A stretch of 64,000 bases of DNA from Actinomyces provencensis. GTDB taxonomy: Bacteria > Actinomycetota > Actinomycetes > Actinomycetales > Actinomycetaceae. Positions 1 through 9,253 of the stretch are shown here, in pieces. The stretch spans positions 1,112,771 to 1,176,770 of the forward strand of contig NZ_LT700212.1 in NCBI RefSeq assembly GCF_900155435.1, written 5' to 3'. Position 1 is the first letter of the stretch. Each line of letters starts with the position of its first letter. The notes under the pieces were generated by a model that did not search any database, was not told the DNA's origin, and saw only the letters and a program-made list of their open reading frames with translations. Made by a program: the position numbers and the translations under genes.

Positions 1-2625
1 GGTCTGGGCGCCAACGAGGCCGCCCGGCGCCTGGCGGTGGCGGGTCCGAACACGATCACGTCGCGCGGGCACTCCCGTCCCCTGGTCACGTGGCGCGCCC
101 AGTTCAGGGACTGGCTGGTCCTCCTGCTGCTGGTCTGCGCGGGCGTGGTGGGATGGCTCGGTGACCTCTCCACGGCCGGGGTGCTCGTGTTCCTGGTCCT
201 GGTCAACACGACCATCGGCTTCGTCCAGGAATACCGGGCGGAGCGGACCATGGAGGCCCTCAGGACCCTGGTCCACCCCACGACCCAGGTGGTCCGCAAC
301 GGGGGACCCGCGGTCGTGGACTCCTCCTCCCTCGTGCCCGGGGACCTCGTGCGCCTCAGCGGCGGGGACTCCGTGCCCGCGGACCTGCGACTCGTCTCGA
401 CCCAGTCCCTGGAGGCCGACGAGTTCGCACTCACGGGCGAGTCGGACCCGACGCGGAAGTCGACCACTGCCCTCGAACACCCCGGTCCCCTGCAGGACCG
501 GCACGACATGGTCTTCGCCGGCACGGTCATCGGTGCCGGGGAGGCGACGGGCGTCGTCACCGCCACCGGCATGCGCACCCAGTTGGGTCACATCGCCCAC
601 CTCTCCGAGACCGCCCCCTCCACCCCAAGCCCCGTGCAGCGCGAGATGGCGCGGATCGCCCGCATCGTCGGGGTCGCCGTGGTGGTCCTGTCCCTGGCAC
701 TCCTCGTGTGGGCGGTGCAGGCACAGATGCCGCTGCGCCAGGCTGTCCTCTTCGCCGTCGGGCTGGCCTGCGCACTGGTCCCCCAGGGCCTGCCGGCCGA
801 GGTCTCCACCTCCCTGGCCCAGGCGTCGGCCGCACTGGCCCGCAAGCACGCACTCGTCAAGAAGCTCTCCGCGGTGGAGACCCTGGGAGCCACGCGCGTC
901 ATCTGCACGGACAAGACGGGCACCCTCACCCGCAACGAGATGACCGTGGTCCAGGTCATGGTCGGGGGCGATCACTGGACGTCACCGGCACGGGGTACTC
1001 GCCCGGAGGGCGCATCCTCGACCACGCCACCGGCGCCGCCCTCGTCCCCGATGCCTGGACCACGGTCTTCCTGCGCGCGGGCATCCTCGCCTCCACCGCC
1101 CGCCTGCTGCCCCCCGACAGCGCCCACCGGGACTGGTACGTCATCGGGGACCCGACCGAAGGGGCTCTCTTCCCCCTTGCGGCGAAGGGAGGTGTGGATG
1201 CCGGGGACGCGGATGCCCGCGAGCCGCTGGTGCGCGAACTCCCCTTCGACTCCACCCGCAAGCGGATGACGTCGATCCGGCGTTCCCCCGACCCCCTGCC
1301 CGGCCCACCACCGGGTGACGGATCCGCCCCGGTGCCCGGGCACGGGAGCGACGGTGGCGGGCACTGCCTCGCCTGCACGAAGGGTTCCCCCGAGACCGTC
1401 CTGGCCGTGGCCACCCGCGTCCTCGACGGCGACCACGTGCGTCCCCTCACCGAGGAGGACCGCCGCGACTTCCTGGCGCGTGACCGCGAACTCGCCTCCC
1501 GTGCGCTGCGCAACCTCGCCCTGGCCGTGCGCGAGGTGGATCCCGCCACGGCCGCCGACGAGCGGGTGGGCAGCGCCGCGATCAAGCAGGACCTGATCCT
1601 GCTCGGCCTGGTCTCCATGCGCGACCCCCTGCGCGAGGAGGTCCCGGCAGCCATGGCGCGCACGCGGGGGCCGGCATCCGCGTCAACATCGTCACCGGTG
1701 ACTCCGCACCCACGGCCGAGGCCATCGCCCGGCAGGCCGGCCTGTGCGCGCCGGGCACGGACCCACGCGTCATCACCGGTGACCAGCTGGGGGCCATGCC
1801 CGATGCGGAGGTGCTCTCCGCGGCACTGGCCGGAGGGGTGATCTTCTCCCGGGTGGCGCCCGAGGACAAGATGCGCATCGTCTCCCTGGTGCGCGCCTCC
1901 GGTGAGGTGGTCGCGGTGACCGGGGACGGCATCAACGATGCTCCCGCCCTACGCCACGCCGACATCGGGGTGGCCATGGGGCGCACCGGGACCGACGTCG
2001 CCAAGGATGCCGCGGAGGTGGTGCTCCTGGACGACTCCTTCGCCACCCTGGTCGAGGCCGTCAGCCAGGGCCGCACCATCCACACCAACATCTCCCGTGG
2101 GGTCCTCTCCTGCCTGACGTCGAACATCGCGGAGTTCGTGGTGAACATGGTGAGCCTGGTCCTCACCGCCCTGCTGGGGCTGCCCCTGGCACTCAACGTC
2201 CTCCAGATCCTCGCCATCGACGTCCTGGGTGAGATCATCCCGATCTCCGCCCTGGGGGCGGATCGCGCCGAGGGGGAGAACATGCACCGCCCGCCCCGTG
2301 ACCCCCGTTCCCGCATCCTGGACCGACGGGCCCTGGGGGACGTGCTGGCGACGGGAACCGTCATGGGTGCCCTGGCCATCGGCGCGTTCCTGGTGGCCTT
2401 CCCCCTCCAGGGTATGGCCGTCGGCCGGGGCGACGCGACCCAGGTGGCTGCCGCGACCACCGTCACCTACGCCACGATCCTCATGTACCAGTTGGTCAAC
2501 ATCGTCCAGCGGCGCAGCGTCCACGGCATCCTCAGCCGCCACCAGCTGACCAACAGGCGCTTCTGGGTGGCGTGCCTGCTGGCGCTCGGGATCCTGGGCA
2601 TCATCGTCTGCGTGCCCCCCAACCT
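1..2625 (+). pseudogene. Cation-transporting P-type ATPase (P2-like), 5'-truncated by window edge, two frameshifts
   Basis: The reading frame is already open at base 1 (GLGANEAARRLAVAGPN, the usual N-terminal domain), so the gene starts left of the window. It runs in frame 1 to about 967, frame 3 to about 1665, then frame 2. Visible family marks are the TGES actuator loop near 437, membrane motif PQGLPAE near 783, phosphorylation motif DKTGTLT with its Asp at 910, KGSPE near 1382, and the hinge TGDGINDAP near 1920. The protein would pump a cation, probably Ca2+ or a related ion, out of the cell, but the substrate is inferred. Both frameshifts fall in runs of five G (about 964-968 and 1663-1667), and a sixth G in each restores GGRSLDVTG and ARTRGAGIRVN. 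The final membrane region stops at CVPP and runs straight into a HAD phosphatase, so the last helix is missing. Confidence 0.85.
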
Positions 2626-3445
2626 CGTGTGTGTCGACATCGACGGAACCCTCATCAACTCCCGCCAGGAGGTGCCCGAGTCCAGCCGTCGGGCGGTCCG
2701 GGCCGGCATTGACGCCGGCAACATCTTCGTCCTGTGCACGGGCCGTTCCCTGCCCGAGGTCTACCCCTGGGTCTGGGACATCGGGTTCGAGGGGATCATC
2801 GGAGGGGCCGGCGCCTTCACCCGGATGGGTGGGCACGTCGTCTCCGACCACCGGATCACACGCGGGGACGTGGAGGTCGTCAGCACCTGGCTGGACGGAC
2901 AGGACCTGCCCTGGGCCTGGCAGACACCTGACCGGTTCCACCCCAGTGACTCGTTCATGGAGGCATTCGCGGGGGCCTCGGGCGCGGAGGAGGCGGACCC
3001 GGACGACGACTGGACCCCCTACCTGCACCAGGTCGGCAAGGCCGTGCGCCGGGGTCTGCCGGACTCCGCCTCCAAGGGGATCTTCATGCTTCCTGCGGGC
3101 AGCACGTTCGACCCCGACTTCGTCCCCCGCGCGACGGGGGGACGTCTGCGGACGATCTCCGGCTCCGTCGAGGCGGCCACCGGCACCACCTGCGAGATCC
3201 TCCTCTCCGGCGTCGACAAGGGGAGCGCACTGGTCGGCCTCGCCGAGCACCTGGGCATCCCACTGGACAGGACCGTCGCCATCGGGGACTCGGTCAACGA
3301 CATCGAGGCCCTGGGGGCGGCCGGCACCGGAGTGGCCATGGGGAACGCCTCCCCGGCCGTCAAGGAGGTCGCCGACGTGGTCACCGACGACATAGACGAG
3401 GAAGGACTGGCACACGCGCTGCGGGGTCTCGGCCTGACTGCCTGA
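2626..3445 (+). CDS. Cof-type HAD phosphatase domain fused in frame to the ATPase C-terminus
   Basis: This stretch is a nearly complete Cof/IIB-class HAD hydrolase: motif I VDIDGT with nucleophile Asp at 2636, motif II CTGRS near 2735, and the C-terminal GDSVNDIEAL motif near 3287 that binds Mg2+. Such enzymes dephosphorylate small sugar or nucleotide phosphates in the cytoplasm. It has no start codon of its own. The open frame continues without a stop from the P-type ATPase, and about eight residues that precede the motif in its paralogue at 4341-5168 are missing. The two phosphatases share NSRQ/DSRQ, CTGR and PEVYPW blocks, so they arose by duplication. A deletion that removed the ATPase tail and the phosphatase start would explain the join. 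Whether the chimera is expressed or active is unknown. Confidence 0.8.
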
Positions 3446-3595
3446 GCGTTTTCCCGCATCCGCGTCCGTGGCCTGCACGGACTTCCCGCCCCCTCATCGG
3501 GTCCTGTGACCGGGGTCATCGTAGAGTGAAGCTGCACCGGCACACACGCCGGCCCACCGTCCGCGATGCCGGACACCGTCCACAGGAGGAGCGCG

Positions 3596-3796
3596 ATGAG
3601 CGACAAGGAAGTCCCCACCCCCGGCAACCAGCCCACCACCCACCCGGATCTCGATGACGCGGTCGCCACCGAGGGCGTCCAGCCCAAGGTCCGGCCGGAT
3701 CTCGGCGACGAGGTCTCCACGGTGGGCGGCCAGCCTGCCAAAGCGCCCGCCGACGAGGAGATCCCCGGCAACCCGGGCAACCCTGTCGAGGAGTGA
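3596..3796 (+). CDS. Small acidic repeat protein, unknown function
   Basis: A 66-residue acidic, proline-rich soluble protein. The start at 3596 is chosen because AGGAGGA lies 5-6 nt upstream; a more upstream ATG at 3566 has no ribosome-binding site. It contains an internal repeat of the form PDLxDxVxTxGxQP (about residues 17-28 and 33-44), and the tail reads EIPGNPGNPVEE. No transmembrane segment or signal peptide is visible. I do not recognise the family. It lies just upstream of a CsbD-like stress protein and may share a stress context with it (inference from position only). The palindrome TGACC-GG-GGTCA lies about 90 nt upstream, near 3507-3518. Confidence 0.6.
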   Translation: MSDKEVPTPGNQPTTHPDLDDAVATEGVQPKVRPDLGDEVSTVGGQPAKAPADEEIPGNPGNPVEE

Positions 3797-3912
3797 TCAC
3801 GGCGCGGTGCCGCCACCGACCGGCACTGCCCGCACAGTTGCCCTCCTGTTGCCGCTCCCTCCCGGGCGTGCGAGGGTGGGAACGTCAGAGACAGACCACC
3901 CAGGAGGCACAC

Positions 3913-4164
3913 ATGTCCGACTTCGATGACAAGCTCGACAACAAGGCCGACCAGGCCGGTGGGAAGCTCAAGGAGACCGCCGGCAAGGTGACCGGCGACA
4001 AGGACCTGGAGGCCGAGGGCAAGATCCAGAACGCCGAGGGCAAGGTCAAGGAGACCCTGGACGACGCGGGCGACAAGGTCCGCGACGCCGCGGGTGACGT
4101 GAAGGCCGGTGCCGAGGCGCTGGTCGACCGGGCCAAGAAGGCGCTGCACCGCGACGTCGACTGA
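3913..4164 (+). CDS. CsbD-family stress-response protein
   Basis: An 83-residue, charged, helix-rich protein with the CsbD pattern: DKLDNKADQAGGKLKETAGK, then TGDKDLEAEGKIQNAEGK and KVKETLDDAGDKVRDAAG. CsbD proteins are general-stress proteins, sigma-B dependent in Bacillus, and their molecular role is not settled. The start at 3913 has AGGAGG 5 nt upstream. The open frame extends back to 3793 but that part has no family similarity and no ribosome site. The gene is followed by a strong GC hairpin (4204-4235) and stands alone between the acidic repeat protein and the second HAD phosphatase. Confidence 0.85.
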   Translation: MSDFDDKLDNKADQAGGKLKETAGKVTGDKDLEAEGKIQNAEGKVKETLDDAGDKVRDAAGDVKAGAEALVDRAKKALHRDVD

Positions 4165-4203
4165 GCACGCAGGGCCTCCCCGAAGCACTTGGGAGGACGG
4201 GAG

Positions 4204-4235
4204 GGGGACCCGGGGCCTGACGGTCCCGGGTCCCC
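4204..4235 (+). terminator. Probable transcription terminator hairpin after csbD-like gene
   Basis: Perfect 11-bp inverted repeat, GGGGACCCGGG at 4204-4214 and CCCGGGTCCCC at 4225-4235, with a 10-nt loop, 39 nt after the CsbD stop. There is no T-run after it, which is common for actinobacterial hairpin terminators. Confidence 0.6.
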
Positions 4236-4340
4236 GTCCCCGTTGCGGGGGCACCGGCCCACTGCACGACCCCCGCGAAGGAAACCCCGGTGGAGCGGAC
4301 CCATCCACCACGATCCGCACACCCATGGGAGACTCTCAGC

Positions 4341-5168
4341 GTGACGAACATGACCACACGGGCCCACAGACTGGTCTTCCTGGACGTCGACGGCACCCTC
4401 ATCGATTCCCGTCAGCTCATGCCCGACTCGGCCCGCGCCGCCTGCCTGGCAGCCGTGGAGGCAGGCCACACCCTCATGCTCTGCACGGGCCGCACCGTGC
4501 CCGAGGTCTACCCGTGGCTGCTCAGGACCGGGATGAGCGGCATCGTGGCAGGCGGCGGCGGATACGTGCGGGTGGGTGACGAGGTGCACAGTGACGTGCG
4601 CATGGGCCGCGACTCCATCGAGGAGGTGACCTCCGAGCTGGACGCCCTGGGGGCCGACTGGGTCTGGCAGTCACCCGACTCGCTCAACCCCTCCCCCGGC
4701 TTCCTGCGCGTCCTCACCGCCTCGGGATCCCAGGGGTCCTGGAGTGCGTACGCCCGACAGGTCGCTCCCTGGGTGCGCCAGGGACTGCCGCTGACCTCCT
4801 CGAAGTGCACCTTCACCCTGCCCGCGGACCATTCGGTGACGGTGGGCGGCGTGATCGATTCCTTCCGGGGCCGCTACCACGTCATCCCGGGGTCCATGGG
4901 ACCCGGCGGGCTGACAGGTGAGCTGCTGCCCCTCGGCGTCGACAAGGGCGTCGGTCTGCTCCTGGCCACGCGGGTGCTGGGCATGGCGGCTTCCGACACC
5001 GTCGCCGTCGGGGACTCGGAGAACGACCTGGAGATGCTGGAGGCAGCGGGCACCGCGGTGGCCATGGGCAATGCGCGCGAGGGCGTGAAGGCGATCGCGG
5101 ACATGGTGACGGCACCCGTGGACGAGGACGGACTCGCCCAGGCCTTCCAGGAGCTGGGCCTCATCTGA
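4341..5168 (+). CDS. Cof-type HAD-IIB family phosphatase
   Basis: A 275-residue haloacid-dehalogenase-type hydrolase. Motif I is FLDVDGTLIDSR near the N-terminus, motif II is CTGRT, the catalytic Lys lies in GVDKGVGLLL, and motif III/IV is GDSENDLEML. The family removes phosphate from sugar phosphates or cofactors using an Asp nucleophile and Mg2+; the substrate here is unknown. GTG at 4341 is preferred because GGGAG lies 9 nt upstream; an ATG at 4350 is too far from it. The protein is a paralogue of the HAD domain at 2626-3445. It is transcribed toward the ProA-like gene, with 47 nt between the two stop codons. Confidence 0.85.
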   Translation: MTNMTTRAHRLVFLDVDGTLIDSRQLMPDSARAACLAAVEAGHTLMLCTGRTVPEVYPWLLRTGMSGIVAGGGGYVRVGDEVHSDVRMGRDSIEEVTSELDALGADWVWQSPDSLNPSPGFLRVLTASGSQGSWSAYARQVAPWVRQGLPLTSSKCTFTLPADHSVTVGGVIDSFRGRYHVIPGSMGPGGLTGELLPLGVDKGVGLLLATRVLGMAASDTVAVGDSENDLEMLEAAGTAVAMGNAREGVKAIADMVTAPVDEDGLAQAFQELGLI

Positions 5169-5215
5169 GCTGCCCCTGCTCGCTCCCCCGCTCCGGGGCC
5201 CGCTCCCGCCCGCAC

Positions 5216-6754
5216 TCAGCGGTGCTGGTCGGGGTCCTCGTGGTGGGCGAACAGGCGACGCGTCGTCAGGTCCGCGCCGGTCAGCACCGCCCCGCGTGCC
5301 AGCAGGCGCCCACGCTCCCAGTTGGAGAGTCCGAGTTCGGGTTGGTCCAGGGCGTACTGCCCGTCGACCCAGCGCGTGAAACCGTCCCCCACGAAGGGCG
5401 CGTCCACCAGGGCGCGGAATCGTTCCTGGGCGGCGGTGTCCTCCGAGATGAGCGAGGCCACGAAGTGGGGACTGTGGGTGTTGACCAGGTCGATCGCCCG
5501 GTCCAGGTCCTCCACGACGACCACCGAGAACTCGGGGGTGTCCTCCCACTCCCACTCCGTGCCCAGTTCCCCGACGGGGATGGGGGTGGCGCGTGGTTCC
5601 TCGTGGACCCCGTCGGCACGCGCCACGGGAATGGTGCGGGTGAACTCGCCCGCCCCCACCCACCCGCGGCTGTCCGCCTCCACGTGGACACGTGCCGTGC
5701 CCGAGCGGGAGGCCGCGGCGGCATCGGCTGCGCGAAGGAGTTCTGGCACCAGTTCGGCGGCCCGGTCAGCCACGACGACTGCGACATTGAGCGTGTTGCA
5801 GACCTTGCGGTCCAGGGAGTGCCGCACCGCCGACGAGAAGCGGTGCGCGTCCGCGGAGGAGTCGGCCACCAGCCACGCGCCGCCCGTGCCGTGGGCGGAG
5901 ACCGGGATGCCGGCCTGGCGGGCCACGGCGGAGAGCTCGGTGACGGCGCGTCCGGACCCGCGCGTCACGGCAAGTGCCAGGCGGGGGTCGCTGAAGAGGG
6001 CCCAGCCGGCCGAGCGGTCACGCACGGGGATGATGGAGATGGCGCCGCCGGGCAGGCCGGCGTCCGACAGTGCCGGGGCGAGAGCGAGGTCCCGGATGGC
6101 GGTGGCCGTGCCCAGGGCGTCGCCCCCGATGCGCAGGACCGCAGTGTTGCCACTGGCCAGGACGCCGGCGGCATCCGCCAGGACATTGGGACGTCCCTCG
6201 AAGACGAAGGCGATGACGCCCAGGGGTGCGCTCACGGTGCGCACGCTCCACCCGTCGTGCTCCAGGTGGGCGACCTCGGGATGTGTGTCTCCGCCCGCCC
6301 CGTGCAGGCGGTCGGCCCATCCGCGCAGTCCCCTGGCCATGTCGTCCAGCGCTGCGCGAGCCAGTGCCAGGCGTGTGGTGGAGCGACCCAGGGTCCGGGC
6401 ACGCTCGATGTCGACCTCGTTCGCCTCGTGGATGCGTTCCCACTCCCCTTCCAGGCGGGTGGCGAAGTCGGTGAAGAACCGGGCGACGTCCGTGGGTGGG
6501 ACGCTGGCCATGTCCCGGAAGGCGGTGACGGCGGCGTCGACCTGGTCGTGCACGGCGTGGCGGACGTCGGCGGGGACGTGGAGCAGCGCCCCGGTCTCCT
6601 GGACGACGTAGAGGGCGTCGCCCTCGTGGAAGGCCTCCGCCAGGTCCTCGCCGACCAGGGCGTACCTGTCCCCGCCGTAGGGGATGCGCATGCCGGGTGC
6701 CAGGGATGCGAGGGGGCCGGTGGCGGGTCCTGTGTGTGCGGGTGGTGTGCTCAT
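5216..6754 (-). CDS. ProA-like aldehyde dehydrogenase (glutamate-5-semialdehyde dehydrogenase homologue, long form)
   Basis: A 512-residue protein of the ProA branch of the aldehyde dehydrogenase superfamily. The N-terminal ~75 residues are extra. The rest shows APLGVIAFVFEGRPNVLADAA, which matches the ProA NADPH-binding region, and DRKVCNTLN with the expected catalytic Cys. ProA reduces glutamyl-5-phosphate to glutamate-5-semialdehyde in proline synthesis. This copy is about 90 residues longer than usual and has no proB beside it, so a specialised paralogue is possible. ATG at 6754 is chosen because GGAGGA lies 4 nt upstream; the GTG one codon earlier sits too close to it. It lies 186 nt downstream of the radical SAM gene on the same strand and could be co-transcribed with it. 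Confidence 0.75.
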   Translation of the reverse strand: MSTPPAHTGPATGPLASLAPGMRIPYGGDRYALVGEDLAEAFHEGDALYVVQETGALLHVPADVRHAVHDQVDAAVTAFRDMASVPPTDVARFFTDFATRLEGEWERIHEANEVDIERARTLGRSTTRLALARAALDDMARGLRGWADRLHGAGGDTHPEVAHLEHDGWSVRTVSAPLGVIAFVFEGRPNVLADAAGVLASGNTAVLRIGGDALGTATAIRDLALAPALSDAGLPGGAISIIPVRDRSAGWALFSDPRLALAVTRGSGRAVTELSAVARQAGIPVSAHGTGGAWLVADSSADAHRFSSAVRHSLDRKVCNTLNVAVVVADRAAELVPELLRAADAAAASRSGTARVHVEADSRGWVGAGEFTRTIPVARADGVHEEPRATPIPVGELGTEWEWEDTPEFSVVVVEDLDRAIDLVNTHSPHFVASLISEDTAAQERFRALVDAPFVGDGFTRWVDGQYALDQPELGLSNWERGRLLARGAVLTGADLTTRRLFAHHEDPDQHR

Positions 6755-6940
6755 CACGTCCTCCGATCGGTGGCGCCCTGCACTCCTGTGCAGTGCGCTC
6801 CGGCGCGACGGGCGTCGGTTCCCCGCGTGCCGGTGCGGTGCTGGAATCGTACGACGCCGGAGAGGTCCGTGCCGGGAGGATTTCGACGGATGGGCCTCGG
6901 TTCGTCCTGCTCAGCCGACGGGCCCCCCTGTCCGACCTGC

Positions 6941-8083
6941 TCAGCCGACCGGCGCGTCCGCCCTCGTCGACCATCCTGCGGGGACGTAGGTGCACATCGG
7001 GTCCTCCGCCAGCGGGTCGCCGGTGGCCGCCCACGCCCGGGAGCGTGCGCCCCCGCACCACCGGTTGTACTCGCACGCCCCGCACTTTCCGTGGAACCCC
7101 GCAGGGTCGCGCAACTCACGCATGAGTGGGTGGTCGCGGTAGAGGTCGACGATCGACTGCTCCTTGATGTTGCCGACGGTGAGGGGCATGAACCCCGAGG
7201 GTGTCACGTCACCGATGTGGGAGACGAAGACGATGCCGTTGCCGTCGCGGACCCCGAAGGCGCGAGCGGCTCGGGAGTGCCCGATCTCGGCGGCACTCAT
7301 GCCGTGGGACTCCATGTCCTGGGCGAGGACGCGGCGGTAGTGGATCGCCTCGGTGGTGCTCAACTGGAAGGGTGCGGTGTCCCGCAGTCCGTGGAGCCAC
7401 ACCATGATCTGCTCGGACTGGTCGGGGGTGACCTCGCGCAGCATGACGCCGCGTCCGGTCTGGATGAGGAAGAACAGGGTCCAGCGCGCCACCTTCTTGG
7501 TGGTGAGCAGGCGGTAGACCGCAGGAAGGTCGGCGGCGGTGTCGGCGGTGACCAGGGTGTTCACCTGGACGGGCATGCCCACCTCCTGCGCCCAGTCGAA
7601 GGCGGCCATAGTCTGGTCGAAGGTGCCGGCGACCCGACGGATCCCGTCGTGCAGGGCCGCGGTGGACCCGTCCAGGCTCAGTGAGATCGCGTGTGATCCG
7701 GCCTCGTGCATGGCGCGCATGCTCTCGCGGGTGAGCAGGGGTGTGACCGAAGGGGAGACCGACACCCCGATCCCGCGGTCCCCGGCGGCGGACATGATGT
7801 CGTAGAGGTCCTCGCGCTGCAGGGGGTCCCCGCCGGTGAGGACGACATGGGGCATCGGGTTGCCGAACCCGGTGATGTCATCGAGGAAGGACACGGCCTG
7901 CTCGGTGGAGAGCTCCCCCGGGAGCGCGCGCTTCATGGCCTTCGCCCGGCAGTGGCGGCACACGAGTCCGCAGGCCAGGGTGAGCTCCCAGTACAGCATC
8001 ATCGGTGCTCGGTCCCACGCGAAGTCGTGGGGACGCACGGATCCGATGGCGGCGGGGATGTCGGGGGTGGTGGGACCGTGCAT
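6941..8083 (-). CDS. Radical SAM / SPASM-domain protein (NirJ/AhbD-like)
   Basis: A 380-residue radical SAM enzyme. TLACGLVCRHCRA near residue 36 carries the CxxxCxxC that binds the SAM-cleaving 4Fe-4S cluster, followed by the GGDP motif (VVLTGGDPLQRED). The C-terminus has a SPASM-type Cys cluster: CGACEYNRWCGGARSRA and then EDPMC, which should hold an auxiliary cluster. This layout resembles the haem-related NirJ/AhbD group and the actinobacterial TIGR04053-type proteins (from memory, not searched). The substrate is unknown; no peptide precursor or haem gene is adjacent. ATG 8083 is chosen because AGGAGG lies 8 nt upstream. A GTG at 8173 gives 30 more Pro/Ala-rich residues with a weaker ribosome site. 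Confidence 0.8.
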   Translation of the reverse strand: MHGPTTPDIPAAIGSVRPHDFAWDRAPMMLYWELTLACGLVCRHCRAKAMKRALPGELSTEQAVSFLDDITGFGNPMPHVVLTGGDPLQREDLYDIMSAAGDRGIGVSVSPSVTPLLTRESMRAMHEAGSHAISLSLDGSTAALHDGIRRVAGTFDQTMAAFDWAQEVGMPVQVNTLVTADTAADLPAVYRLLTTKKVARWTLFFLIQTGRGVMLREVTPDQSEQIMVWLHGLRDTAPFQLSTTEAIHYRRVLAQDMESHGMSAAEIGHSRAARAFGVRDGNGIVFVSHIGDVTPSGFMPLTVGNIKEQSIVDLYRDHPLMRELRDPAGFHGKCGACEYNRWCGGARSRAWAATGDPLAEDPMCTYVPAGWSTRADAPVG

Positions 8084-8216
8084 GGACAGACCTCCTGGGT
8101 TCGGCGGCGGGCGGGCAGGCGTCGGTGGCGACCCGGCGTCGACGAGGGCGGACACGTCCTCGACCGTTGTCACGGTAGGCCTGCTCCTCGCCCCACACCT
8201 GGGACTTTGGTGACAG

Positions 8217-8234
8217 GTGACAAGATTTCGTCAC
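8217..8234. promoter_or_regulatory. Palindrome upstream of the radical SAM gene, possible operator
   Basis: GTGAC-(8 nt)-GTCAC, 134 nt upstream of the radical SAM start and 134 nt before the divergent GNAT start. GTGAC is also repeated directly 7 nt earlier. The half-sites resemble Crp/Fnr-type sites but the spacing is wider than TGTGA-N6-TCACA. The regulator is unknown. Confidence 0.35.
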
Positions 8235-8367
8235 GACATGCCACGACCGGTAGCGTTGTCGTGGCGCCCAGGGGCACGCTCCCGGAAGCGGGCACGCTCC
8301 CGCATGCAGCCATGGGCATGCAGACGGGACACGCGTGGAGGCGGGACAGAGTTGTGAGGGGAGTGCA

Positions 8368-8949
8368 ATGGACGTGAACGGGGACCCGGTGCACATCCGT
8401 GAGGCCCGTGACGCCGATGCGCCGGCGATCACCGACATCCACAATGACGCCGTCGAGCACTCGACCGCCGTCTGGGACGAAACGCCTGTCGACGTCGCCG
8501 ACCGGCTGGCCTGGATGCAGGCCCACCGGGAACTCGGCAATCCCGTCCTCGTCGCCGTCGGGAGCGCGGACCCCACCGACACCACCGACGGCACCCACGG
8601 CGCAGGGACCACGGACACCGTGCTCGGCTACGCGGCATTCGGACCCTGGCGCGCCTGGGAGGGGTACCGTCACACGGTCGAGCACTCCGTCTACGTGCGC
8701 TCCGACCGACGCGGGAACGGATTGGGGCGGGCCCTGCTGCTCGCACTCATCGCAGCGGCCCGCGTGCGCGGGGTCCATGTGATGGTGGCCGGCATCGAGT
8801 CGGGCAACGCGGCCTCCATCCACCTCCACGAGACACTCGGCTTCCGGCGCGTGGGACATCTCGCGGAGGTCGGCGCGAAGTTCGGGCGCTGGCTGGACCT
8901 GGACTTCCTGCAGTTGGTCCTGGACACGCGCGCCACCCCCGAGCGCTGA
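8368..8949 (+). CDS. GNAT N-acetyltransferase, phosphinothricin/methionine-sulfoximine acetyltransferase type
   Basis: A 193-residue GNAT enzyme. It has the Pat/MnaT pattern: IREARDADAPAITDIHNDAV at the start, then DETPVD, then the acetyl-CoA-binding block VRSDRRGNGLGRALL (R/QxxGxG/A), and near the end ETLGFRRVGHLAEVGAKFGRW. Members acetylate the amino group of phosphinothricin or methionine sulfone/sulfoximine. The ATG at 8368 is chosen because GAGGGGAG lies 5 nt upstream; the frame extends back to 8335. A Gly/Thr/Asp-rich insert (about residues 70-85, DTTDGTHGAGTTDT) interrupts the fold before the central strands and is unusual. It is transcribed divergently from the radical SAM gene. Confidence 0.8.
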   Translation: MDVNGDPVHIREARDADAPAITDIHNDAVEHSTAVWDETPVDVADRLAWMQAHRELGNPVLVAVGSADPTDTTDGTHGAGTTDTVLGYAAFGPWRAWEGYRHTVEHSVYVRSDRRGNGLGRALLLALIAAARVRGVHVMVAGIESGNAASIHLHETLGFRRVGHLAEVGAKFGRWLDLDFLQLVLDTRATPER

Positions 8950-8965
8950 GCCGGGAGGTGGCTCC

Positions 8966-8994
8966 TTGCACGCCGGACGAGGACTCGGTAACGT
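8966..8994 (+). promoter_or_regulatory. Promoter of the first MHS transporter gene
   Basis: TTGCAC (8966-8971), 17-bp spacer, TAACGT (8989-8994). The expected start of transcription near 9001 leaves a leader of about 250 nt before the ATG at 9254. The second MHS gene has the same -35 box, TTGCAC, at a similar distance. Confidence 0.6.
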
Positions 8995-9035
8995 CCGACG
9001 AGGTCGAGAGCTCAGCACCCACCCGGTGCCACCCC

Positions 9036-9084
9036 GACACCCCGGGCACCGTGCCCGGTGCAGCGCGCTGACGGACCGGGCCAC
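9036..9084 (+). promoter_or_regulatory. Structured 5' leader element of MHS transporter 1
   Basis: A hairpin CCGGGCA-CCG-TGCCCGG (9042-9058) preceded by GACAC and followed by TGCAGCGC, five variable bases, CGGACCG and GCCACC. The leader of the paralogous transporter (16293-16344) has the same flanks, but its stem is CCGGGTCC/GGACCCGG. The outer five pairs are kept and the inner pairs differ on both sides while staying complementary. Confidence 0.5.
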
Positions 9085-9162
9085 CACCCCGCGGTGGACC
9101 GGGACCTGACACCTTCGGGGACGCGGCCGATCGTCCGTCCCGTGGGACCTGCGCTCCGACGG

Positions 9163-9234
9163 CCCTGCGCCGTCCGACTGCCCTGCGCCGTCAGACAGCC
9201 CTGCGCCGTCCGACAGCCCTGCGCCGTCAGATGC
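9163..9234 (+). repeat. Four tandem 18-bp repeats in the transporter leader
   Basis: Units begin at 9163, 9181, 9199 and 9217 with consensus CCCTGCGCCGTCMGACWG; a degenerate half copy precedes them at about 9147. They lie between the leader hairpin and the start codon. The CMGAC position alternates C/A from unit to unit, which suggests duplication of a 36-bp pair. Confidence 0.8.
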
Positions 9235-9253
9235 ACACCCCCAGGAGGAGCCG

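Noticed and set aside
964-1668. Programmed frameshifting as an explanation of the ATPase frame changes
   Set aside because: The sites are not classical slippery heptamers with a downstream structure, and other genes show similar run-length changes in both directions; simple indels explain them better.
1949-3478. Antisense open frame under the ATPase/phosphatase
   Set aside because: Shadow of coding strand with GC-skewed codons; no start context.
5222-7684. 820-residue open frame antisense to the ProA-like and radical SAM genes
   Set aside because: It lies wholly antisense to two clear enzymes and is an artefact of GC-rich codon use; no family resemblance.
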